Of a stretch of 64,000 nt of DNA, positions 60,001 through 64,000 are shown one piece after another. Each line of letters begins with the position of its first letter. The first letter of the stretch is position 1. The notes under the pieces were generated by a model. It saw only the letters and a list, made by a program, of their open reading frames with translations, was not told the DNA's origin and did not search any database. A program made the position numbers and the translations under genes. The stretch covers positions 7,852,501-7,916,500 of the forward strand of contig OX359264.1 of the NCBI GenBank assembly GCA_947179155.2. Reading direction: 5' to 3'. Origin of the DNA: Hedera helix. Taxonomy: Eukaryota; Streptophyta; Magnoliopsida; Apiales; Araliaceae.

Positions 60001-61473
60001 AGCTTTACAAGATTGCTTGGAGAATGCTTTTCCTTGGATGGTGAACAAATGAGACCATCCTCCTATTTATATGCCTCCACCTCTTTAAGGGAAGGTTCTA
60101 GAAATTAATATTATAATCCTATATCCTAGAAAGATCTAGATAGAATATTCCAGATATGTACAAGTTCTACACCTTTCTACCAAAGTCTAGAAGATTCTAG
60201 GAAAGTATAGAATATACAAGAAAAGTGTAGAAAAGTGTGGAATATTCTAGAGGTTTCCCATACAGAGCTCCAATGTACTGCATTAATTAATTAATCTGCA
60301 TCTGTGTTGGAAGGAACCTCGGACAAAATTAAGCGGGCCGTGACACTAGTCTATGAACCTAGGTCTAAACAAGTGTATATGACTGCAATATGCTTGATGA
60401 AATGAAATTTCTCTTTTACGAGGTTGGTGGTTTCTGAAATTAATCTTTATTTTCCACCTATCCATATTCTGTTATTACTTATTTGAATTTTGAAGGCTCT
60501 ATATGTAAAGTGTATGCGTGTAGCATATCATGTATATTATACCCATTTCCATGCAGAATATAATTTTTCGCTTGCTGAATAGTAGTGCTTATAATATGAA
60601 TTTAATTAGTTTCCAGCTATTCATGCAAACCCAGTTGACATGTGCTATTATAACATTTAAAAGACATTGTTTGAATGATTTTGAGGTCATCTTTGCAATA
60701 TCATTTGAATGGGAAGATGGGGGCCTACTGAAGACCGGAAAAGTCCACTCCAGTGCCAAAACATGAGATATTTGTGTCTATTGTAGCTTTTTTATTCACA
60801 AAATTAAACCTTTGAAATGTTTTATGTTAACAGATCTATTTACGAGAGGGATAGACATTCAAGCAGTTAATGTCGTCATAAATTTTGATTTCCCTAGGAA
60901 CGCGGAGACATATCTGCACAGGGTACGTTGGGTTCATTACTGAAGTATGATATTTTACTATTTTTGTTTTTGGGAATCCAGAAAACTTAATTAACTAACT
61001 AACAAAAAGAGTACATCTTGACTTCAAAGCCTGTTGCATTAGATAACAAAATACCAAAAAAAAAAAAAACTTTATGATGCTCAGTAACCTTGCACCATTC
61101 TAAATTTGACTCTTTTGTTCCTGACAAATGTTGGATTCTGCTTTCAGGTGGGCCGTTCCGGAAGGTTTGGACATCTAGGGTTAGCTGTGAATTTGATTTC
61201 TTATGAAGACCGCTTTAACTTGTAAGCGTTATTTTTTACTATAAGAAAATTATTGTCTTGTACAGTAAGAAGCAGTCTTCAGATAATGTTCATACATCAC
61301 CACTGTCATCAATTAGTGACTTATACTAAAAGAAGCAGTCTTTAAATAATTTTCATACACGACTAACATCAAATATCTTTGCCCCATGTTTTAGGTATAG
61401 GATTGAGCAAGAGCTTGGGACTGAGATAAAACAAATTCCCGCCCTTATAGATCAAGCTGTTTACTGTCGGTGA
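36176..61473 (+). CDS. RH8: DEAD-box ATP-dependent RNA helicase, DDX6/DHH1 family (RH8/RH12-like), nine exons
   Basis: Exons: 36176-36447, 41113-41173, 41553-41787, 53352-53590, 53975-54226, 54303-54483, 60834-60922, 61148-61221, 61395-61473. All introns are GT-AG; the spliced frame is 493 codons, close to the roughly 500 of Arabidopsis RH6/RH8/RH12. The N-terminus (MNNRARYPPG, then Asn/Gln-rich) is low complexity. Motifs: Q motif FEKPSPIQ (Gln 146), motif I AKNGTGKT (163-170), PTREL (195-199), TPGR, DEAD (268-271, split by intron 4), SAT (299-301), TRGID (417-421), HRVGRSGR (442-449). The end reads DQAVYCR. The family unwinds or clamps mRNA in cytoplasmic decapping and translational repression granules. 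Introns 3 and 6 hold antisense retrotransposons. The choice among RH6, RH8 and RH12 is uncertain. Confidence 0.95.
36448..41112 (+). other. Helicase intron 1 (4.7 kb)
   Basis: Bounded by AG|GTATAT and GGGACTCAG. It contains (TA)n at 37676-37703, a 30-G run at 38980-39009 and a possible degraded MITE at about 37060-37372 (GGCTATGTTTGTTTAC end, GGACTATTTGTAC inner block). No coding region is supported; the longest frame (39311-39655) lacks an ATG start and any recognisable domain. Confidence 0.7.
38980..39009. repeat. Poly-G run of 30 bases
   Basis: An uninterrupted run of 30 G on the plus strand inside intron 1, in the sense of the helicase transcript. Confidence 0.8.
41788..42590 (+). other. 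Left part of helicase intron 3
   Basis: AT-rich intron sequence from the donor AAG|GTACTT to the Athila insertion. Nothing else recognised. Confidence 0.7.
42596..43944 (-). repeat. Athila 3' LTR (1349 bp)
   Basis: In sense orientation it starts TGATGTGTCAAG and ends CATCACAACA. It carries a 91-codon minus-strand frame (43373-43648) also present in the other LTR; no known domain is seen in it. It keeps a GA pair (CTAGAGACTTG) that is missing from the 5' LTR. Confidence 0.9.
43945..45858 (-). other. Athila post-integrase non-coding region
   Basis: This is the place where Athila elements often carry an env-like frame, but no long frame exists here. A polypurine tract abuts the 3' LTR (AAGTTGGGGGGAATT on the minus strand, 43945-43959). 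A second, similar tract lies at about 45642-45660, just after the integrase stop. Poly-T patches (sense poly-A) fill 44815-44905. Confidence 0.7.
45859..46896 (-). CDS. Athila integrase
   Basis: The frame continues the RT-RNase H frame past a TAG; its first ATG is at 46875. The zinc-binding Cys pair CVACERC is near the start. The catalytic residues are visible in GIDFMGPFP, ISDGGSHF and HPQTSGQVE (D, D, E). A C-terminal strand region ends KWSGPFIVQQVYPHGTIEI, then DGTVFKVNGHRLKPF. It inserts the cDNA copy into the genome. The upstream stop means it could be made only by read-through or from an internal ATG. Confidence 0.88.
   Translation of the reverse strand, partial: CGFYWPSLFHDAHAYCVACERCQKLGSLTRRSMMPLNPILIVEIFDVWGIDFMGPFPNSFGNLYILVAVDYVSKWVEASACRTNDHGVVVRFLKENILARFGTPRAIISDGGSHFCNRPFRDLMKKHGVIHKVSTAYHPQTSGQVEISNREIKHILEKTVNPNRKDWSVRLTDALWAYRTAYKTPIGMSPYRIVYGKACHLPVELEHRAFWAVRQFNFDVDQAGNHRKLQIAELEEIRNDAYDCAKSYKERMKRVHDQKILRKSFHPSQKVLLYNTRLHLFPGKLKSKWSGPFIVQQVYPHGTIEIQNPKDGTVFKVNGHRLKPFLELKNPEVEVMLLEDPVYRD
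46897..49092 (-). CDS. Athila reverse transcriptase-RNase H
   Basis: A frame of 731 codons directly continuing the gag-protease frame after an in-frame TGA. RT motifs run from VCIDYRKLN through FGLCNAPATFQRCM to FMDD (active site VFMDDFSVFG). RNase H follows (CDASDYAVGAVLGQ, YSTTEKELLAVVFALDKF, YSDHAALKYL), then the integrase zinc-binding His pair before the TAG ending the frame at 46897. It copies element RNA into DNA. Confidence 0.9.
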   Translation of the reverse strand: MMKISFGNLTAELNIFDISKTSIDTDDDDSRQVHLIESLVEESFLQTCREDPLEACLSHFGCDFNIDESIEQVNALLDSVPVMGTHFFQPKPAPLNLSSTPRPPSIEEPPKLDLKPLPDNLKYAFLGPTESLPVIIASDLDNAQEKKLLEVLHEHKEAIGWSITDLKGISPSVVIHKIHLEENAKPSREPQRRLNPVMQEVVRAEVLKLLDAGIIYPISDSEWVSPVQVVPKKSGITVVANEHNELVPSRVQTGWRVCIDYRKLNSMTRKDHFPLPYIDQMLERLAGHAYYCFLDGYSGYNQIPVDPSDQEKTTFTCPFGTFAYRRMSFGLCNAPATFQRCMISIFSDMVERFLEVFMDDFSVFGSSFEECLKHLALVLERCREKNLVLNWEKCHFMVQRGIVLGHIISKEGIEVDKAKVDLISNLPPPRTVKEIRSFLGHAGFYRRFIKDFSKISRPLCKLLTKDASFVFDEACLKAFETLKSALTSAPIIRSPDWSLPFEIMCDASDYAVGAVLGQRINKVPHVIYYASRTLNDAQLHYSTTEKELLAVVFALDKFRSYLLGSKVIVYSDHAALKYLLSKKDAKSRLIRWVLLLQEFDLEIKDKKGAENVVADHLSRLIVEFSSDPLPIVETFPDEQLMHVSQSPWYADIVNYLVTHDMPDHWSKQDRSKFLSEVKHFYWDDPYLFKYCSDQVIRRCVPEEDQMQILSFCHDQPCGGHFSGKKTAAKVL
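49093..51345 (-). CDS. Athila gag-protease
   Basis: A frame of 750 codons from ATG 51345. It has a retrotransposon gag capsid domain (KAKAWLNSLPSRSITSWETL near residue 125) and a Gln/Pro-rich middle. A CCHC zinc knuckle (CSMCASPMHTSQTC) lies near residues 302-315. An aspartic protease active site, VDLGASVNLLP, lies near residue 658. The frame ends at a TGA (49093-49095) inside the segment NALINCRN. The same frame reads on into reverse transcriptase, so the TGA is most simply a point mutation in one long gag-pol frame. Confidence 0.9.
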   Translation of the reverse strand: MSTVWKRGDKRLIRIENLELNPLFEGETMAEEQEETKTLKELFSPITTNPPSCIVLPATTANHFELKPQVMHLLPIFHGIDQEDPYLHIKDFLEICATFKFQNFSDESVHLRLFPFSLKGKAKAWLNSLPSRSITSWETLVSKFLTKFFPMSKTNELRRQISDFCQEDNEKFYESWEKFKDLLLRCPHHGFETWRLVQYFYNGLTQINRNMIESMNSGTFLSLKEDEAYNFLENLSESSQQWDFSSHRNSSPQVKREVKKEGIYELSEDVETRRQLDSLSKKFEALALRLDNNSVNQVQAEVCSMCASPMHTSQTCPSMVGFSEFMPQQVNAMNDYKKQFNSPYTDTYNPGWRNHPNFSWAQTQPMSNVGAPSANAPRYQPPPGFRPSINSYPSYQSTLPTQSPHVTPNQFSSLEDTLKQFIQATNQNTQTSNQILQEVKNTGLMNTQAIIKLESQMGQIASQLGERERGKFPSQLIPNPKGVSSSGTATNPPNAPTHGQVQAITTLRSGNVINSEEEDKEEEHNSAEVEPSPQVVNQVPLVKKISEDRTFVPKAPFPHRLKDNKKGTQFEEILEVFKQVQINIPLLDAIKQVPSYAKFLKDLVTQKRRTNVPKKAFLAEQASSIIQCKIPIKYKDPGCPTISCKIGDHQLERALVDLGASVNLLPYSVYVQLHLGELKPTPMTIQLADRSVKIPRGVIEDVLIKVDTFYFPVDFVVLDTEPVQNTRGQIPVILGRPFLATSNALINCRN
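51474..51490 (-). promoter_or_regulatory. Athila primer-binding site (tRNA-Asp)
   Basis: The minus strand reads TGGCGCCGTTGCCGGGG, complementary to the 3' end of plant tRNA-Asp. It lies 6 nt inside the 5' LTR edge. Confidence 0.85.
51497..52843 (-). repeat. Athila 5' LTR (1347 bp)
   Basis: Same ends as the 3' LTR, with a few substitutions and one 2-bp deletion relative to it. It includes the matching 91-codon frame at 52272-52547. Confidence 0.9.
52849..53351 (+). other. Right part of helicase intron 3
   Basis: Intron sequence from the Athila insertion to the acceptor CAATGCAG. It contains (TA)n at 53054-53081 and an A-run near 53131. Nothing coding. Confidence 0.7.
54690..55208 (-). repeat. 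Chromovirus 3' LTR (519 bp)
   Basis: Preceded in sense by the purine tract TAGGTGGGGGAGAA (55209-55222). It contains many TCTAGA/CTAGAA-type motifs. Confidence 0.9.
55220..55534 (-). CDS. Chromovirus C-terminal chromodomain fragment
   Basis: A frame of 104 codons. Residues about 48-98 form a chromodomain (AESILADRVIRKK, then YLVKWKGLPASEASWE and WQFKDMIEAF), which in this family steers integration to particular chromatin. It lies in a different phase from the integrase frame it should follow. A stretch normally found between VEL and CxKPYH is missing, so a deletion broke the pol frame here. Confidence 0.85.
   Translation of the reverse strand: MPKLARPHIGWSCFKPYHSDEEDPKRGESTRAPPAVTTSFDKVAESILADRVIRKKHHPPSHEYLVKWKGLPASEASWEAKDALWQFKDMIEAFHNDSTRTSTA
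55473..56900 (-). CDS. Chromovirus RNase H end and integrase
   Basis: A frame of 475 codons starting in the RNase H domain (HCLRTWRHYLLGSKFVVRTD, LSRKTALAA). It continues through the integrase zinc finger (HNTKWVGHPGQRRT, CLVCQQDK) and the catalytic core. Core residues are visible in VSMDFISALP, ISDRDPRF and HPQTDRQTE (Arg replaces the usual Gly, active Glu kept). It is out of phase with the upstream RT frame; a few bases appear to be missing after RRYTVQ. Confidence 0.88.
   Translation of the reverse strand: MTAIVHCLRTWRHYLLGSKFVVRTDNIATSYFLSQKKLSPKQARWQDFLAEFDYILEHKPGKINFVADALSRKTALAAISRVHMELLDLIKEGIKHDPLAKQLVGMAKEGKTKQFWVEDGLLLTKGRRIYVPKWEKLWRSVIKECHNTKWVGHPGQRRTRALLEASYYWPHMQDEVEMYVKTCLVCQQDKVENQLPAGLLEPLSIPGQPWESVSMDFISALPTSDGFESIMVIIDRFSKYDTFLATPRDCIAEEAARLFFKSVVKYWGLPKTIISDRDPRFTGKFWTELFKIMGSNLHFSTSFHPQTDRQTERANALLELYLRHFVSANQRDWAKLLNVAQFSYNLQRSEATNKSPFELATGQQPLTPQTLVIKYQGKCPAAFKAAKSWHEQSDIARSYLYKAAKKMKKLADTRRRHVEYSIGDLVLLKLNAEQKKRLRRLHKGLLRRYEGPFPILAKVGKTSYRVELFQALSFR
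56897..58183 (-). CDS. Chromovirus reverse transcriptase
   Basis: A frame of 428 codons with the RT sequence from DHQIELEPGAKAPAKAPYRM through LCIDYRALNKVTIKNKY and FGLTNAPATF to the active site VVYLDDIVIHS. The connection domain and the start of RNase H follow (RTDASDFAIGGVLMQ). The frame ends early at 56897 because of the frameshift before the remaining RNase H. Upstream it is separated from the protease frame only by an in-frame TAG. Confidence 0.9.
   Translation of the reverse strand: MVPAVSPAKETSSKLGAMFLSAMQVEKGLKKGEDTWLAILKEDGDNQGHDEVISPSIQNVLEEFKDVMPPELPKRLPPRREVDHQIELEPGAKAPAKAPYRMSPLELEELRRQLKELLEIGFIQPSKSPFGSPVLFQKKADGSQRLCIDYRALNKVTIKNKYHIPLITDLFDQLGKARYYTKLDLRSGYYQVRIAERDEGKTTCVTRYGAFEFLVMPFGLTNAPATFCTLMNKILHSFLDRFVVVYLDDIVIHSNTLEEHVEHLRTVLKENELYVKREKCTFAKEEVHFLGHVIKVGKLMMDKKKVKAIEEWEPPTRVTELRSFLGLVNYYRRFITGYSSRAAPLTDLLKKDKPWAWTSQCQQAFEGLKKAVMEEPVLALPDCAKAYEVRTDASDFAIGGVLMQEGHPIAYESRKLNDIERRYTVQRR
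58196..58642 (-). pseudogene. Chromovirus aspartic protease region with in-frame stop
   Basis: Two pieces lie in one phase. 58642-58394 holds the active site LLVDTGASHNFVS, and 58384-58196 continues the fold (FNLVLGMDFLKQFNVV). A TAG at 58394-58396 separates them, and another at 58196-58198 separates the second piece from RT. The upstream gag frame is in a different phase. Confidence 0.82.
58611..59777 (-). CDS. Chromovirus gag
   Basis: 388 codons from ATG 59777. The N-terminal 120 residues are charged and heptad-like (LDTRVSRLEVAMADVKERLD), probably coiled coil. The capsid domain follows (WHMERYFATLDLEDKVKVNT, MVWWRRKCAEMEKG). A zinc knuckle, CFLCSGPHWARDC, lies near the end. The frame overlaps the protease frame by about 30 bp in another phase. 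This could be a programmed frameshift or a simple indel. Confidence 0.88.
   Translation of the reverse strand: MSNMTEEQLRDREEVSTSSKGARQEKSRDAMAILDTRVSRLEVAMADVKERLDRLEQNMEDSIEGLNAKIERYHDKLLEAFKSTTYEAAQESMAFQAKVLEVLANVQGEMQTMKAFVEEIKADWTLCKRAVANGAVEAPRPQAREVPRVKDIPKPKEYDGKRDATMIDNFLWHMERYFATLDLEDKVKVNTASLYFTDIAMVWWRRKCAEMEKGTLTIDSWDTLKAELKKQLYPENVGRDARKKMKELKQDRSIQDYVGTFSDLMLQITNMSEEDLLFNFMDGLKPWAAQELKRHKVEDIVTALTVAESLVEYRSMEKSESSRQKGEPPKSKGTKPWHERGLEGSKGKKDMKPREGCFLCSGPHWARDCPKRKALIAMLEQPDDSDRG
59814..59824 (-). promoter_or_regulatory. Chromovirus primer-binding site (tRNA-iMet)
   Basis: The minus strand reads TGGTATCAGAG, 2 nt from the 5' LTR edge at 59827. Confidence 0.85.
59827..60345 (-). 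repeat. Chromovirus 5' LTR (519 bp)
   Basis: Same length as the 3' LTR, with three substitutions noted near the two ends. Confidence 0.9.
60350..60833 (+). other. Right part of helicase intron 6
   Basis: Ordinary intron sequence between the chromovirus and the acceptor GTTAACAG. Nothing else recognised. Confidence 0.7.
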
Positions 61474-62376
61474 CTTGCGTCCAATAATGGTAAGCGGGAC
61501 AAAAAATCTGACGCACAGAACAGGTTTATGCTTGGTTGAGCCTTGTTCACCTGGTAACAAACTTTGTAGCCTTGTTCACATGACAGAACTACCTTATAGT
61601 CAGCGCCTTGTTTGGTTAATGAGCCATTTAGCCAAACCCGAACAGGGCCAGAATCTGCTCATAAATTAGATAGTGGTTCGTAGTTATAGCAGATAATTAG
61701 ATGGAAGCAGCTCATCATTTCCTTCTGGTCGTGAAAGTAGCATGGACGGTTATTTACTGCTACATGTTCTTTTCTGGGTTTATAGACATCCGGTTTTGGT
61801 AATTGAATATTTGGTTTAGTAAATCTAATGACCTGATTAATATAACTTCAGTGTCATTCTCCAATCTTATGCAACTTACGCCCTGATTCCCAAAGCTTTG
61901 TAAGAAAGAGACGGCAACGCTCAACTATGGACAGGGTTAAAGAACTCTCAGGCTGTAGAAAAGAATGATAATTCTCATGTGGTTTGTGATACTCCTTTTG
62001 AAAGCCGACTTAGAAACATTATATTTTCATGTTTTATCCAGCTTTCTGTCTGGCTTTTTACATCTTTTAGCTGTGAAAAATTTGGTAAATGTCAACTTTT
62101 TGGCTTTTATTCGTGTTGAAGGTACCTTTGCATGGATTGTGTTATCCGCATCTCTCTTTATCGCGAAGTGTGCGTCTGAGTATGTGATGGGAAGAAGTCG
62201 GCATGTTTAATATATACACACACACACACACAAAAGCATCACACCATGCGCATCAAAAGGAACGTTGAAAGACAACTACTAGGCTATCTAAACCAAGCCT
62301 ATTTTAGAGGAAACTAAATTTCAAAGCTCTGGTTTTTTTTAAACTCCCTCGTCTGTTTTTTGATAAGGAATTAACA
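61474..62376. other. 3' regions between the convergent helicase and remorin genes
   Basis: Contains the helicase 3'UTR (length unknown), an (AC)n tract at 62215-62232 and the remorin 3'UTR on the other strand. No additional gene is supported. Confidence 0.7.
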
Positions 62377-62998
62377 TCAACAACCAAAGCAACCGAAGAG
62401 TTTCTTTGGTGTGGTTCCGCTAGCCCGGAATTTGGCAGCAACTTCCTCCACCTTTAGAATATCTTCCCCTCGTCTGGCTTCGACCACTGCCCGCTTTTCT
62501 TCGGCCAATTTGTGGATTTTAGCCATCTTGTTCTTCATCTTCTCTACATATTCTGCTTTCTCCTTCTCAATTTCTTCCTGTTCAATTTAACAGATCTATC
62601 AGCCAAAAAACAATTAAAAAATTAAATGATCATTGTGTTTCTTTGGGGAAAAAGAAAACGAAAAAAAACAATGGATCGAATAAAAAATCCGAATATTTTC
62701 TCGATCAATATTTATGATGTGATCATAGGATATTATTATTTTAAGTAATTGGCGATCACCTCAATCTGCTTCAGCTGAACCTCTACCGATGCTTTTTTAG
62801 TGTTCTCCCATGCTCCAATGGCTGACAACTTCTTATATGCCCTGTATAATTGTTTTCAAGGCGTTTAGTTGCAAGAACCAATGTAGGAAAATGAGAAAAA
62901 TAAACCAAGGTAGTTGCAAAAAATTAACGAATTATTTAAGTAATTGAAAAGGTAAACAACAGCAGCAGAATGAGATGGCACAAAATTAGTTTAATTGG

Positions 62999-63029
<31 letters not shown>

Positions 63030-63275
63030 ATTTTCTGCTTTAGCTTTTTCACTCTCTTCCCATGCCATAATCAAACCCAATTTCTTCTGTGTTTCAACCC
63101 GCGTGAGTGCAGCAACTGGAAGGTGGACACATAATAAGAATCAATTGATCAGGTAATATTGCATTCCTTTCCTGTTGAAAAAAATGGCTTTGCCACCAAA
63201 ACTTATAAATTAATTAATTACCTCGGTCATTTGAATCCCTTGAACTTTTTTCAACATCATCAATCTCTTCAACCT
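62377..63275 (-). CDS. Remorin family protein, last four exons (5' part outside the window)
   Basis: Exons on the minus strand, in sense order: 63222-63275, 63028-63115, 62760-62841, 62377-62577 (stop 62377-62379). All junctions are GT-AG and phases agree. The joined C-terminal region runs from EVEEIDDVEKSSRDSNDR through ALTRVETQKKLGLIMAWEES and AYKKLSAIGAWENTKKASVE to VEARRGEDILKVEEVAAKFR. This is the conserved Remorin_C coiled coil. The end, KKLFGCFGC, has the Cys residues that family members use for membrane anchoring by acylation. Remorins form plasma-membrane nanodomains and scaffold signalling. The preceding exons encoding the disordered N-terminus were not found before the window end. 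Nothing is broken in the part seen. Confidence 0.92.
62999..63026. repeat. (TA)n microsatellite at a remorin splice donor
   Basis: A TA tract directly abutting the donor of the 63028-63115 exon (sense AG|GTATATATA), so repeat-length change happens right next to the splice site. Confidence 0.9.
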
Positions 63276-64000
63276 CTGTAACAAACCCAAAATTTTAAAT
63301 AACATATATAGGAGGAGTATATTATGTTTTTCTAATATAAATAGTACGTTTATCATTTGGAAAACAGGAAGGAAAAGAAAGCATAGATAAATATACAAAA
63401 TAAAAATTAAATATAAAAAAAAATAAAAACTAACTTAACCAAAATAGGATTAGGAGGCTGTTAGTACATGCATTACGTGGTCCCTTTTTAATTTGATGAT
63501 GCTTATGTTTAATGTATATTTATAAAAATAAGTAAGTTTTATAAAGTTTTTATGAAAGATTTTATGTAAAAGGATTTAGTTGGGGATCAAATTTGTTAAA
63601 TTGATCTAAATTATGGAGCATAAGAGTGTAATTCTTGTAATAGTTTACTTGTCCAATACTAAAAAGATTTATCGTAGAGTTGAAGATCAAGCCACTAATC
63701 AAATATCTCTGAGTGAAAGTCATTTCATAGAGTCAGAATGGTAGAATCACTGCATTCGTAAAGGCAAAATAGTAGAGCCAGAATTACCCTACTATCTTAG
63801 AAACAACTTTATTATTTTACTCAACAGAAGTCAAAATCGTAAAATGCATCAATGGTAGGTTGACAAAGGTCATAAATCTTAAATACATGTTTCTCAAGAT
63901 TGATTTTTATGTGTGTTTGCGATAAGGACAAGACAACAAAAGTGTTATCTAACAGCTATAATTGCAACGACAAATGATGCGTGTTTGCTACTGCATTAAG
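63276..64000 (-). other. Probable remorin intron
   Basis: AT-rich sequence upstream (in sense) of the first visible remorin exon. No coding exon or transposon was recognised up to the window edge. Confidence 0.5.

Larger units (their letters stand above)
54690..60345 (-). mobile_element. Chromodomain Ty3/gypsy retrotransposon (Reina/Galadriel-size chromovirus) in helicase intron 6
   Basis: 5656 bp with two 519-bp LTRs that start TGTCACG and end CGTGACA. The flanks share CTAG (54686-54689 and 60346-60349). It is antisense to the host gene. In sense order it has an iMet primer site, gag, protease, RT-RNase H, integrase and chromodomain. The chromodomain marks a chromovirus; its small size fits Reina or Galadriel (inference). 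The LTRs differ at three sites that I saw, yet the coding region has a frameshift at gag-protease, two in-frame stops, a small deletion before RNase H and a larger one before the chromodomain. Confidence 0.9.

Overview
The window is nuclear DNA of a flowering plant, most likely a eudicot. The evidence is split genes with GT-AG introns, a plant-type DDX6/RH8 RNA helicase, a remorin (a plant-only family), an F-box/DUF295 gene, and many plant LTR retrotransposons with tRNA-iMet or tRNA-Asp primer sites. No bacterial operons, CRISPR arrays, tRNA or rRNA genes were seen. Most short open frames here are chance or lie inside repeats.

Layout. 1-1450: 3' end of a decayed Ty3/gypsy element (integrase with an in-frame stop). 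1570-2584: a single-exon F-box/DUF295 gene whose 3' part has lost a segment and shifted frame. 2585-6330: AT-rich intergenic DNA with a Harbinger-type MITE. 6334-8430: a decayed Ty1/copia element. 8433-25790: a three-level nest of LTR retrotransposon insertions, each level bounded by its own 5-bp target duplication. A 1.9-kb solo LTR holds a 5.0-kb solo LTR, which holds a 10.5-kb tandem array of three nearly identical 3.3-kb LTRs separated by two 282-bp internal segments. 26597-30463: another solo LTR of the same group. 31284-34943: a small, internally deleted hAT transposon split by a further solo LTR. 35112-35460: a second MITE.

36176-61473 is the main host gene: a nine-exon DEAD-box helicase of the DHH1/DDX6 family (RH8/RH12 type, 493 codons), with every helicase motif intact. 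It is stretched to 25 kb by two young antisense retrotransposons. A complete Athila-type element (42596-52843) lies in intron 3 and a chromodomain-bearing chromovirus (54690-60345) lies in intron 6. Convergent to it, 62377-63275 holds the last four exons of a remorin gene whose 5' end lies beyond the window.

The host genes show no functional partnership. The helicase acts in cytoplasmic mRNA decapping and repression granules, and the remorin at the plasma membrane. I found no undescribed protein system. The strongest novelty is structural: the LTR-internal-LTR-internal-LTR array with a single target duplication, its deletion-derived internal segment, and the fully resolvable nest around it. 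Coordinates and reading frames were worked out by eye, and no alignment or database search was run.
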